NCBI RefSeq assembly: GCF_011043525.1
Contig: NZ_JAAKGO010000005.1
Location: 62,001-126,000, forward strand
Reading direction: 5' to 3'
Origin: Sphingobacterium sp. SGG-5
Lineage (GTDB): Bacteria; Bacteroidota; Bacteroidia; Sphingobacteriales; Sphingobacteriaceae
DNA: 64,000 nucleotides
The notes under the pieces are model-generated. The model was not told the origin of the DNA. It saw only the letters and a list, made by a program, of their open reading frames with translations, and ran no database searches. Each line of letters begins with the position of its first letter. Position 1 is the first letter of the stretch. Shown piece after piece: positions 26,713 to 34,949 of this stretch. A program made the position numbers and the translations under genes.

Positions 26713-27933
26713 ATGAAAAAATATAGCATCGTCCTGATTGTCGTGGCATGGATTGGAATCGCTTTACAGACCCAAGCCCAAAGCACGGTCGCACGCTTCA
26801 AGTACGAGGATGCCGAAAAGGCTTTTTATGATAAGGATTACCAGACCTGTATCAGCTTATTGGACGAAACCGAGAAACTCCTCGGCAAATCCGCCCCCAA
26901 TATCCTACACCTGCGCATTATGGCGGAGAGCAAGATATGGGAAGCTGATCCGTACGGCAGCTTCGAGCAGCTCGAGAAACTGCGTCAACTCTGTGATCTG
27001 TACCTTAAAAACTACGATATCCTCGGATTGGAGGATAAATATCGGGAAGTTTACGACTTATCAGGGCGGTTGCCTACTATAGAGGTTTTTCACGAGCGAG
27101 TGCGCAAACGAACCAAAGCAGATAGTATAATCAACGTCTCGGGTATGCCAATGGCGTTCGTAAAAGGAGGTGCTTTTATAATGGGTAAGAATAAAGAATC
27201 AAAGTACTATGATACGACGCCTGAACATAAAGTGAACATACATGATTATTTTATTGGAAAACATGAAGTAACAGTAGCACAATTTAAAGTTTTTATAGAA
27301 AGCACTAATTATCTTACTACAGCGGAACAAACAGGGAAAAGCCAGGTTTGGGATAATAAATGGCGCTTTAGAAAAAATATTAATTGGAAACACAATGAAT
27401 CGGGAGAGTATAGTAAAGAAAACTGTCCTGTTGTGCATGTGAGCTATAAGGATGCTGTAGCATATTGTCAGTGGCTTTCCAAAACAACTGGCGGTAAATT
27501 TAGACTTCCTACCGAAGCAGAATGGGAGTATGCGGCCAAGGGTGGACAATACACTCAGGCTTATAAATATAGCGGTAGTAACAATATTGATGAAGTCGCT
27601 TGGTATGGAAAAAATAGCCATCACGAAATTCATCCTGTAGGGGAGAAACAACCTAATGAATTAGATATATACGATATGACAGGAAACGTAGCAGAATGGT
27701 GCTACGACTGGTATAATAAAAATTATTACTCAATCAGCCCCGAAGATAATCCAAAGGGACCGCCTGAATCTCCAGAAGAAGCTCGTCGTGTTATAAGAGG
27801 ACAAGATTTTATATGTTCTTTTCTTTCGGATGATAACGTCAATTGGTCGTTACTTATAATATCAAGAGATTGTGATCGTGAAACACAAACAAAAGCCGAT
27901 ATCGGCTTCCGTGTCGTCTATATCCCCGATTAA
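26713..27933 (+). CDS. Secreted formylglycine-generating-enzyme-fold (SUMF1) protein
   Basis: 406 residues: signal peptide (1-22), helical region with a TPR-like pair (~28-125), then an FGE/SUMF1 domain (~145-405) marked by FVKGGAFIMG, YFIGKHEVTVAQF, RLPTEAEWEYAAKGG, YDMTGNVAEWCYDWY and the terminal IGFRVV. The usual RGGSW motif is altered to RGQDF, and I see no cysteine pair like that of true formylglycine-generating enzyme, so catalysis is doubtful. Base composition changes sharply inside the gene: 33 of 60 bases are G/C in 26761-26820 against 14 of 60 in 27241-27300. It starts 6 nt after the LDFWGN gene. Confidence 0.85.
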   Translation: MKKYSIVLIVVAWIGIALQTQAQSTVARFKYEDAEKAFYDKDYQTCISLLDETEKLLGKSAPNILHLRIMAESKIWEADPYGSFEQLEKLRQLCDLYLKNYDILGLEDKYREVYDLSGRLPTIEVFHERVRKRTKADSIINVSGMPMAFVKGGAFIMGKNKESKYYDTTPEHKVNIHDYFIGKHEVTVAQFKVFIESTNYLTTAEQTGKSQVWDNKWRFRKNINWKHNESGEYSKENCPVVHVSYKDAVAYCQWLSKTTGGKFRLPTEAEWEYAAKGGQYTQAYKYSGSNNIDEVAWYGKNSHHEIHPVGEKQPNELDIYDMTGNVAEWCYDWYNKNYYSISPEDNPKGPPESPEEARRVIRGQDFICSFLSDDNVNWSLLIISRDCDRETQTKADIGFRVVYIPD

Positions 27934-27945
27934 AATAACTTAATT

Positions 27946-28749
27946 ATGAGCAATAAAGTCGATACCATCTATAACATCTGGCACTCCCACAACAACTATC
28001 TGGGTAAAAAATCTATGGCTCCGGCCATTACCGATATCGCCCACTACTTTGCCAATTTATTCTGTCCGGGCGACTTTTACTATTACGTCATCGATTCGCC
28101 CACATTGACATTCGATGTGGTAAGCCCCTCCACAACCAAACTATTAGGCATCCCTCCCGATGAGGTAACCCTGCCGCGCCTTATTAACCTCGTCCATCCG
28201 GACGATGCTACCTTTATGATGCGTTGTGAGGATGTCGTGGCTTATTTTTTAAAACACTGCGTCCCGCCGGAAAAAATGGTTAAGTATAAGATTACCTATT
28301 GTCTGCGCGAGCGTACACTACACAAAGGATACCGCATGTTCTTATTGCAGACCATCACCATGAAAACGACCGAAGATGGTGCTCTGCTCAAAGTATTCGG
28401 CTGTCATACGGACATTACCCATATCACCCAAGTCAACAACCGAAAGCTTTCTTTGATCGGCCTGGACGGCGAGCCGAGTTATATGGATCTGGATGTATTC
28501 GACGACAACGTTTTTTCAAATTATGAACCATTTGATCTCAAAGGCATTGTCATCGACTCCCCCTACTCCAAACGGGAAATCGAAATCATTAAACATTTGG
28601 CTCTTGGGATGACAACAGACAATATTGCCGAAAAACTGTTCGTCAGCCGTAATACCATAGAAACCCATCGTAAAAATATCCTCAAAAAATCAAATTGCAG
28701 CAACACCGCCGAACTTGTTGCCCAATGTATCCGTTATGGGTATATTTAA
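27946..28749 (+). CDS. PAS domain-containing LuxR-type transcriptional regulator
   Basis: 267-residue cytoplasmic regulator. A PAS fold lies at about 35-160 (FYYYVIDSPTLTFDVVSPST; IPPDEVTLPRLINLVHPDD, a PAS signature) with a PAC-like end (VFGCHTDITHI). The C-terminal LuxR/NarL helix-turn-helix is at ~203-262: SKREIEIIKHLALGMTTDNI then AEKLFVSRNTIETHRKNILKK. There is no receiver domain, so it would be a one-component sensor. It is 12 nt downstream of the FGE-fold gene, and the palindromes before this operon and before the facing lipoprotein gene are its probable targets, implying autoregulation. Confidence 0.9.
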   Translation: MSNKVDTIYNIWHSHNNYLGKKSMAPAITDIAHYFANLFCPGDFYYYVIDSPTLTFDVVSPSTTKLLGIPPDEVTLPRLINLVHPDDATFMMRCEDVVAYFLKHCVPPEKMVKYKITYCLRERTLHKGYRMFLLQTITMKTTEDGALLKVFGCHTDITHITQVNNRKLSLIGLDGEPSYMDLDVFDDNVFSNYEPFDLKGIVIDSPYSKREIEIIKHLALGMTTDNIAEKLFVSRNTIETHRKNILKKSNCSNTAELVAQCIRYGYI

Positions 28750-28786
28750 TCCGTATTAAATATACCCAGAGTTTCGAAACTTTGGG
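28738..28786. terminator. Paired hairpins between convergent genes
   Basis: Two inverted repeats share three bases. GGGTATATTTAAT (28738-28750) pairs perfectly with ATTAAATATACCC (28755-28767). CCCAGAGTTTCGAAACTTTGGG (28765-28786, in part the 12-bp palindrome AGTTTCGAAACT) forms the second. They overlap the LuxR stop codon and precede the end of the facing lipoprotein gene. Neither has a strong T run, so termination strength is uncertain. Sharing CCC makes the two folds partly exclusive. Confidence 0.55.
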
Positions 28787-28802
28787 AAAATTGTTAGACT
28801 CT

Positions 28803-29588
28803 TTAACTTCCAGGAGCCGGTTTTGGCGAAGCATAATCATCACCGTCATCATCCGAGTCCGGATTGTCGTCAAGGAGTAAATCTTGCGGTGTAAGCTGTA
28901 TCTCGAATGAATAATTATTCTCTCCGGTTTCTTTATGGTGGATCACCCCCGTTTGTGGGTTTACATTGGCAAGGATAGTAGTCTCTGGTGCTATAATCTT
29001 AACCTTGTCCTTACCCACCCACTCTATCGTACCGAGTTCACTATAAGAGTCAGTGGCGCTCTTTGCCACCACTTCATATTTGTTTCCCTTGATCGTCATG
29101 TTGTAGGTCTCGTTATGCGTATTTTGCCCGTTGGTCGATTTACTCCACCCCAGATAGTTCCGAACTGTTTGACCTTCCTCCGCTTTGAAGATCGTGGCAT
29201 TAACCGAAGGATGATCGGGAATTTCCACTTCTACCTCCGGACTTTTCCCGGCTTTGTCTACCACAAAATTAATTACAACGTCATCTTTGGACAGACTTAC
29301 TTCATAATTCTGCTTTTCCGGAACAGGTGAGTTACTTTGCATCTCATACTGTTCATCGTCAAAGACAACAACAGCACTCACTCCCGATCCGGTAACGAGG
29401 ATGTTAAAATAGCCGGTCGATCCTACTAATACACCACTGTAATGCCCCCAATTGCTGTCTACAAACTTAGGGTTGAACTGATCGCCGTCATCTTTCTGAT
29501 CGGGATCTTCTTTCGAGCAGCCGACGGCCAATAGCATGATGAGCATGCCAATAACTCCTTTTACACTGTACTTATTCTTCTTTTCCAT
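28803..29588 (-). CDS. Lipoprotein of unknown function in the LDFWGN regulon
   Basis: 261 residues. A signal with lipobox (LLAVGC, cysteine at 24) is followed by an acidic linker (SKEDPDQKDDGDQ). The body is rich in short beta strands, suggesting one or two immunoglobulin-like domains (~40-230), and the tail is strongly acidic (DDNPDSDDDGDD) then SPKPAPGS. An acidic residue close after the lipobox cysteine region is typical of surface-exported Bacteroidota lipoproteins, but I cannot confirm export. Its promoter has the same palindrome and spacing as the facing operon, which ties it to that system. Family not recognised. Confidence 0.8.
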   Translation of the reverse strand: MEKKNKYSVKGVIGMLIMLLAVGCSKEDPDQKDDGDQFNPKFVDSNWGHYSGVLVGSTGYFNILVTGSGVSAVVVFDDEQYEMQSNSPVPEKQNYEVSLSKDDVVINFVVDKAGKSPEVEVEIPDHPSVNATIFKAEEGQTVRNYLGWSKSTNGQNTHNETYNMTIKGNKYEVVAKSATDSYSELGTIEWVGKDKVKIIAPETTILANVNPQTGVIHHKETGENNYSFEIQLTPQDLLLDDNPDSDDDGDDYASPKPAPGS

Positions 29589-29627
29589 AGCCTATATATT
29601 GATTGGTTTGAGTTCTTTTGTTATCAA

Positions 29628-29659
29628 CAAAAATACATCGTCCACACACTATCAGGCAA
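29628..29659 (-). promoter_or_regulatory. Promoter of the lipoprotein gene
   Basis: On the minus strand TTG (29659-29657) touches the palindrome and TATTTTTG (29635-29628), a perfect -7 box, follows after exactly 21 nt. The leader is about 35 nt. Confidence 0.65.
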
Positions 29660-29677
29660 TACTTGAAAACAGGTATT
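29658..29677 (-). promoter_or_regulatory. 20-bp palindromic operator, copy 2
   Basis: AATACTTG-AAAA-CAGGTATT on the plus strand, one base different from the copy at 24567-24586, and placed identically relative to -33 and -7 of its own promoter on the minus strand. Confidence 0.75.
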
Positions 29678-29682
29678 TTTAA

Positions 29683-29880
29683 CTACAGTCTTTTATAGAT
29701 CTGTATTAATACCCCAGCAGGAATATTTAGCTTTAGCTTTTCCTTTAGCTGGTGGATCATGGATAGACTTAACTTTCTTTTGCCGGAGAGAATTTCGGAT
29801 ATCTGCAACACAGATGTTACAACGCATGCAAACGTTTGACTTCCCTTTCCTATTTGAATACCTCTCGATTTTGCATTAGT
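29683..29880 (-). pseudogene. HigA-like antitoxin fragment (XRE helix-turn-helix remnant)
   Basis: The open frame has no usable ATG but reads ...VTSVLQISEILSGKRKL, then SLSMIHQLKEKLKLNIPAGV and LIQIYKRL before a stop. VSEILSGKRKLSL..I..L....IPA.VLI is the C-terminal half of HigA-type antitoxins. The N-terminal half is missing or scrambled (an ATG at the top begins a different frame that stops after 8 codons), and no HigB toxin lies nearby. It occupies most of the 324-nt gap 29589-29912, together with the palindrome and promoter described separately. Likely a decayed toxin-antitoxin relic. Confidence 0.55.
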
Positions 29881-29912
29881 TTAGGAGACATTTATACAAA
29901 CCCGCTGGAACT

Positions 29913-31475
29913 ATGCTAAGAAAAATCAGTTTCTTTTTTATTATCGGCTTCCTTACCCTACAATTGAATGGTCGGGAGCGTTCACCGTTGATCAACCACA
30001 TACAGCATGACCTTCAATATTTTGATAACGGTTTGGCCTCACACTTGAATAAGAAATTCAAAAAAAGTGACCTTTCAAAATTCAAAAATGAGGATATGCG
30101 TACCGTGGCGGAAGGACTTCTGAATGACACCTATAACACCCAGTACCGCTTAGCGTCTTATCAAGCCAAATTATCACCCAATACATTGGGTCAGAAGCTG
30201 TCCATCGGCAATGGTTATAGTCGTTACGAAAATGTCACCGGTATATATCTTCCCAAGGGAAAACATATTGTATTGGTTGACGGCATACAGGAAGACAAAG
30301 AAGTGTCTCTATGGGTACCAAACTGGAATCGCCGGGCACCGGAAGGTATCAGCCCTACAAAAGATCCGAACGGCTGGGGTATAAAAAAGGAAATCTTCCG
30401 TTTGAAAAATGGCATCAACATCGTTGAGCTGAATAATTTTGACGGCCTGGCTTATATTCACTTCTACTCCGAGACCCCGGACAAAGCGCATGACGTACAG
30501 GTTCATTTTGTAAATGCCGCTGTCAACGGTTATTTCGATAGCAGTATCCATAGCGATCAAGACTGGAATAGCCTGCTCGACAATGCGGTATACCCCATCA
30601 TCGATGCGTTCGGCAAACACATCCAGATCGTTTATCCCGTAGAAGACTGTAAAAAATATGCCTATGGCAGGGGTGTCGAGTTGCTCAATAATTATGACAC
30701 GTTAGTTGCTCTGCAATTCCGTATCATTGGCCTGGAGAAATATAACCGCATTCCCGACAATAAAATTCTCTCCCGTGTAAACTACAATTATTACATGTTC
30801 AGAGACGGCGATGGTGTGGCTTATATGGGTACAAAACCCGGATATGCACTTAATAGGCTAATCGATCCACATTTATTGATGACAAGTGGTGCATGTTGGG
30901 GCTTTAGTCATGAGATCGGCCATGTACACCAGTTACGTAATTACTTCAACTGGGCAGGAATGGGCGAGGTATCCAACAACGTCATGACCATGTACGTCAC
31001 CACATCCGTAGGACAGAAAAGTAATCTGGGTAACAGAAATCATTACGAAAAAGCACGGGACAGCATCATCCATAAAGGCATATCTTACCTCGAAGATGCG
31101 GACGTGATGAATAGGCTCGTACCTCTCTGGCAATTGCAGATCTACTTTACAACCGTGGGCAACAACCCCAACTTTTACCCGGATTTATTTGAAACATTCC
31201 GGCAGCAGTCGGCGGAGCATGCTATCCAGAATCCGGACAGAAATCCGGCGATCTATCAACTGAATTTTGTCCGAAAAGCCTGTGAAGTCAGCAAGGTCGA
31301 CTTGACCGAGTTTTTTGATAAATACGGTTTCTTTAAAGTAGGCACTTTTCATGTAAAAGACTATCGAAGTGCCCAATATACGATGACGAAAGAAATGGTA
31401 GATGAATGTAAGGAAGCAATTCTGGCGATGCAATTACCTAAGCCGTCGGTAGATATTACGATGCTTACGGATTAA
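29913..31475 (+). CDS. M60-family (enhancin/mucinase-like) metallopeptidase
   Basis: 520 residues with a signal peptide (1-21). The M60 zinc site is H333-E-I-G-H337 in SHEIGHVHQ, with the third ligand in MGEVSNN (E352) and W346/G-rich linker between, as in M60 peptidases that cleave mucin-type glycoproteins. An N-terminal beta-rich part (~90-200; LPKGKHIVLVDG, SLWVPNW) resembles the accessory domain that precedes M60 catalytic domains. No lipobox is evident, so it is periplasmic or secreted. It stands alone; an acetyltransferase gene converges 14 nt after it. It could feed on host or prey glycoproteins. Confidence 0.88.
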   Translation: MLRKISFFFIIGFLTLQLNGRERSPLINHIQHDLQYFDNGLASHLNKKFKKSDLSKFKNEDMRTVAEGLLNDTYNTQYRLASYQAKLSPNTLGQKLSIGNGYSRYENVTGIYLPKGKHIVLVDGIQEDKEVSLWVPNWNRRAPEGISPTKDPNGWGIKKEIFRLKNGINIVELNNFDGLAYIHFYSETPDKAHDVQVHFVNAAVNGYFDSSIHSDQDWNSLLDNAVYPIIDAFGKHIQIVYPVEDCKKYAYGRGVELLNNYDTLVALQFRIIGLEKYNRIPDNKILSRVNYNYYMFRDGDGVAYMGTKPGYALNRLIDPHLLMTSGACWGFSHEIGHVHQLRNYFNWAGMGEVSNNVMTMYVTTSVGQKSNLGNRNHYEKARDSIIHKGISYLEDADVMNRLVPLWQLQIYFTTVGNNPNFYPDLFETFRQQSAEHAIQNPDRNPAIYQLNFVRKACEVSKVDLTEFFDKYGFFKVGTFHVKDYRSAQYTMTKEMVDECKEAILAMQLPKPSVDITMLTD

Positions 31476-31489
31476 ATTTTCATCCTTTT

Positions 31490-31771
31490 TTAACCCAGCA
31501 CATCCCGGATATTGACATCTCTGTCAAACATCGATTTGGCGTAAGGGCATAGCGGCACGATTTTTATCTCATTATCCCGCGCATATTCAACGGCCTTATC
31601 CAATAACACACGGCCCACGCCCTTCCCTTTTTCATCGGGGTGAACTTCAGTATGTTCGATAATAATCTTATCGTTCCCTGCCGAAGAGTAGACCATCTCC
31701 CCTATCTTTTTGTTGTCTTCCAAGGCAATGAAAGCACCTTTTGTTTCTGTTGTTTCATGTTTTACAATCAT
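31490..31771 (-). CDS. Small GNAT-type N-acetyltransferase (YjdJ-like)
   Basis: 93-residue single-domain acetyltransferase of the short COG2388 type. The acetyl-CoA loop is DEKGKGVGRVLLDKAVEYAR (about 46-65), and IKIVPLCPYAKSMFDR is the conserved C-terminal strand/cysteine region of this group. It lacks the N-terminal strands of classical GNATs, as usual for the subfamily. Acceptor unknown. Monocistronic, divergent from the TonB receptor gene. Confidence 0.87.
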   Translation of the reverse strand: MIVKHETTETKGAFIALEDNKKIGEMVYSSAGNDKIIIEHTEVHPDEKGKGVGRVLLDKAVEYARDNEIKIVPLCPYAKSMFDRDVNIRDVLG

Positions 31772-31906
31772 ATGCTATAAGTTTTAAAGCCTATTACCCT
31801 ATTAAACAATATAAAGCCAATTAAGTTAACAAAAATTATGGAACTTTATAACATTTTTTATACGAAGATATATTCTCAGAACTTATAGCTACTTTAGCCT
31901 GCACTT

Positions 31907-34006
31907 ATGCATATTCCTTTTTTAAACAATACGTTAAGCCTTGCCTTGGGATGTGTGGCAGGCCTGCTTCTATCCCATCCGCTGTACAGCCAGTCTTCTG
32001 CAGATAGTGCACAGATCAACCTGCAACCTGTTCAGGTCAAAGTTTATTTTCTGCAACAGCCACTGATGAGTGTCACCTCTTCCACCCACATTATATCCGA
32101 CCATGTCCTTCAACAACAGAGCACAGGTACACTGACCTCCGCCCTCAATACCGTTCCGGGTATCCGGATGGAAGAGCGCTCACCGGGATCTTATCGACTG
32201 GCCATGCGCGGGAGTCTCATACGCTCGCCTTTCGGTATCCGCAATACAAAGATATATATTGACGAATTTCCGCTGACCGATGCGGGCGGGAACACCTACC
32301 TCAACCTGTTGGATCCTTACGGCATCGCTTCACTGACCGTCATTAAAGGTCCCGATGGCTCGCTATTCGGTGCCAACTCGGGTGGCATCATTCAGATCGA
32401 TCCCAAAGGGTTTGGAGCGGTACAGGACAATCTGGACGTCCTGCTCACTGGAGGTTCGTTCGGCCTGTTTCAGGAACAGCTGTCCTTTCAGCAGAAAATT
32501 TCCGACAAATACCAGTTCTCCTTCGACCAGTCTTTCCTGCGTTCGGACGGCTATCGGGACCAAACCGCTTTGCACCGCAAGACGTTCCAAACGGCACACC
32601 AATGGCAATATTCTCCCAAAAACCAGCTCCGTCTGTTTGCCCTGTATACCGATCTGGATTATCAGACACCCGGGGGACTTACCCAAGCGCAATTCGACGA
32701 AAATTCTAAAATGTCGAGACCAGCAGCGGGCCCAAATCCAGGCGCTAAAGAACAGCAAGCCGCAATCTACAACAAAACGGCAATCGTAGGGATAACACAC
32801 ACCGCACAGATCAAAGAAAACCTGTCACATACCGTTAGCCTGTTCGGCTCGAACACTGATTTTGAAAACCCTTTCATTACCAATTATGAATTCCGGAACG
32901 AAAAAAATCTAGGTACCCGCACATACTTTTCCTGGCATAAGGACGGAATTGATGTTGCCTGGCAGATGCAGGTCGGTACCGAGGCTTACTGGGGATGGAA
33001 TGAAAGAAAAAATTACGACAACGAGAAAGGGACGCCGGGGGCTACTCAGGACGAAGACCGATTGGACAATTTTCAGCTCAACGTTTTCTATCGAGCAATG
33101 GCCCGTTTATGGGATAGGTGGACTATCGAAGGATCTATTGGGTACAATAAGAATACGATCCATTATGTGGAAGATTTCCCGGTAGTGGCCGATCCCAAAG
33201 GGACTATCGATTTTGCGGGCATCTGGATGCCCCGGATAGCGACGTCTTACGCTTTTAGCGACAACTTCACTTGGCGGGCGTCTGTAGCTAAAGGTTACTC
33301 GACGCCCACACTGGAAGAGATACGTCCTTCCGACCGGATCATCAATACAGACCTGCAGGCCGAGACGGGCGTGAACATCGAAACCGGATTCAGATATGCC
33401 CTCGCTGCCCAAAAATTGTTGATAGACCTTACGGCCTATCGATACAATATGCAGAACGGAATCGTCCGTCGCGTCAACGAACTGGGCGAAGACTATTATG
33501 TCAATGCCGGCGGAATGAAACAAAAGGGAGTAGAAATAAGCGTATGGGCGAACGTGCTAACCCCGAGAACCACCGGTGTATTACGTGCTTTATCGGTACA
33601 ATCTGCTGCGGCTTATCAGCACTATCGCTTTGGGGAATACCAGGTAGATGATAAAGATTATAGTGGTAACAAGATGACTGCGGTACCGGAATGGACCTGG
33701 TCCAATGCATTGCAGGTCCGGTTGTGGCAACGCTATGCGTTAAACATACAGCACTACTTTATGTCTGACCTTCCGTTGGATGATGGGAATACGGTTTTTG
33801 CGGCAAAGTATCATCTGCTACAGGCGAAGCTAAACGTTGCGTTGCCCCAGATCAAGCGGATGACACTGCATGTCTTCGCCGGAGGCGATAATCTGCTCGA
33901 CGAACGATACAGTCTTGGAAATGATATCAATGCGTTTGGAGGAAGGTACTTCAACCCTGCAGCAGGCCGCAATTTCTATGCAGGGGTGAGAGTGGGAATA
34001 AAATAG
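31907..34006 (+). CDS. TonB-dependent receptor (siderophore/iron-type)
   Basis: 699 residues: signal peptide (cleavage near YSQS), plug (~45-165, with VPGIRMEERSPGSYRLAMRG, SVFGI-type RSPFGIRNTKIYIDE and VIKGPDGSLFGANSGG) and a 22-strand-type barrel. It lacks carboxypeptidase-like and STN domains, and the plug most resembles FecA-like ferric-siderophore receptors. No FecR/sigma pair or transport genes adjoin, so it is an orphan here. A weak -7 box TACTTTAG (31890-31897) precedes the ATG. Substrate unproven. Confidence 0.88.
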   Translation: MHIPFLNNTLSLALGCVAGLLLSHPLYSQSSADSAQINLQPVQVKVYFLQQPLMSVTSSTHIISDHVLQQQSTGTLTSALNTVPGIRMEERSPGSYRLAMRGSLIRSPFGIRNTKIYIDEFPLTDAGGNTYLNLLDPYGIASLTVIKGPDGSLFGANSGGIIQIDPKGFGAVQDNLDVLLTGGSFGLFQEQLSFQQKISDKYQFSFDQSFLRSDGYRDQTALHRKTFQTAHQWQYSPKNQLRLFALYTDLDYQTPGGLTQAQFDENSKMSRPAAGPNPGAKEQQAAIYNKTAIVGITHTAQIKENLSHTVSLFGSNTDFENPFITNYEFRNEKNLGTRTYFSWHKDGIDVAWQMQVGTEAYWGWNERKNYDNEKGTPGATQDEDRLDNFQLNVFYRAMARLWDRWTIEGSIGYNKNTIHYVEDFPVVADPKGTIDFAGIWMPRIATSYAFSDNFTWRASVAKGYSTPTLEEIRPSDRIINTDLQAETGVNIETGFRYALAAQKLLIDLTAYRYNMQNGIVRRVNELGEDYYVNAGGMKQKGVEISVWANVLTPRTTGVLRALSVQSAAAYQHYRFGEYQVDDKDYSGNKMTAVPEWTWSNALQVRLWQRYALNIQHYFMSDLPLDDGNTVFAAKYHLLQAKLNVALPQIKRMTLHVFAGGDNLLDERYSLGNDINAFGGRYFNPAAGRNFYAGVRVGIK

Positions 34007-34030
34007 GGACGGCGATATAGCCGTCCCTTT
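34006..34030. terminator. Bidirectional terminator
   Basis: GGGACGGC-GATATA-GCCGTCCC (34006-34027) with T-rich sequence on both sides separates the plus-strand receptor gene from the minus-strand NAGPA gene. Confidence 0.75.
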
Positions 34031-34038
34031 AATTGATT

Positions 34039-34938
34039 TTACTGCGCTTTTACGGTAAATACCGTAGCCACTCCCCTTTCGCCTTCATGATCAAACTTTC
34101 CATTGTCTGTCGGATGGTTCACGACTCCCTCTCCTTTTACCCAAGCTGTCGATGATCCGCCGCCGTCCATGTTGACTGCCGATACACAACCCAATGCGAA
34201 CATCAGTTCGGATAGGTCAATCGTCGACAGCCCTTGCGATTCCCGAGAACGCCCGTCAACGACGACAGCAAGAAGGTGATTATCCCCTGTCAGTCCCATA
34301 ACGGTACGGGGGTGTCGGTTGATATTAAACTCCACATTCTGTTGCAAGACTTTCTCTCCGTTCACAATCAATAAGGGACCGCCGGCAAGGACATTTGCCG
34401 CACCCACAACGCCCCAACCGCCGGATGGCTTTTGGACAATTTCGGCTTTTCCGGTACTGGAAAGCGTAAAGGCGCCATTTTCCCGATAGGGATTAAATCC
34501 TGACCGCGTCTGATTAATGACATTCCCCCCTGTTTTAAAATAGACGGTAGAGCCTCCTGTCGATGTATTGAAGTAACTACCGTTAAAAGCAACGTCAGCA
34601 TCCTTTTGCTCGGCCGCCGCACTTGTTTTCAAAAAACCAGAAGTGACATAGGGTATTTCGATTTTGATATCCGGATCATTGAGATCGATATCAAATAGGG
34701 TCACATACTGTCTCGATCCCAGCAGGTTGGTAAAATGATAATACTTCCAGACGATACCCGGCGCAACTTCCGTCGTTACCCAATTGGTGCTCTCCAATAA
34801 CTCAACGAGATCGGTATTACTCTGGTTATTTTCAATGGGAGCAGGTAGCTGCGTACCCTCACCTTCATATTTATCGCATCCTACAAAAAAGACAGATGCA
34901 AGAAAAACGGATATATAGATTAAAAAATTCTTTTTCAT
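34039..34938 (-). CDS. Phosphodiester glycosidase (NAGPA-domain) lipoprotein
   Basis: 299 residues. Lipobox FVGC with cysteine at 21, then an acidic/polar linker. The body is a NAGPA domain (PF09992 type): DVAFNGSYFN, PRTVMGLTGDNHLLAVVVDG and the C-terminal SAVNMDGGGSSTAW with the catalytic-site DGGGS. Family members split a sugar-1-phosphodiester bond, as in uncovering GlcNAc-phosphate-mannose or in teichoic-acid-type substrates. It is the last gene of the SusCD locus (11 nt after the DUF218 gene), and the only clear glycan-cleaving enzyme in it. Confidence 0.85.
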   Translation of the reverse strand: MKKNFLIYISVFLASVFFVGCDKYEGEGTQLPAPIENNQSNTDLVELLESTNWVTTEVAPGIVWKYYHFTNLLGSRQYVTLFDIDLNDPDIKIEIPYVTSGFLKTSAAAEQKDADVAFNGSYFNTSTGGSTVYFKTGGNVINQTRSGFNPYRENGAFTLSSTGKAEIVQKPSGGWGVVGAANVLAGGPLLIVNGEKVLQQNVEFNINRHPRTVMGLTGDNHLLAVVVDGRSRESQGLSTIDLSELMFALGCVSAVNMDGGGSSTAWVKGEGVVNHPTDNGKFDHEGERGVATVFTVKAQ

Positions 34939-34949
34939 AAAGTTTTTAG

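Noticed and set aside
26713..27933. Diversity-generating retroelement targeting the FGE/C-type-lectin-like domain
   Set aside because: No reverse transcriptase and no template repeat found in the window; the AT-rich core is explained better by recombination.
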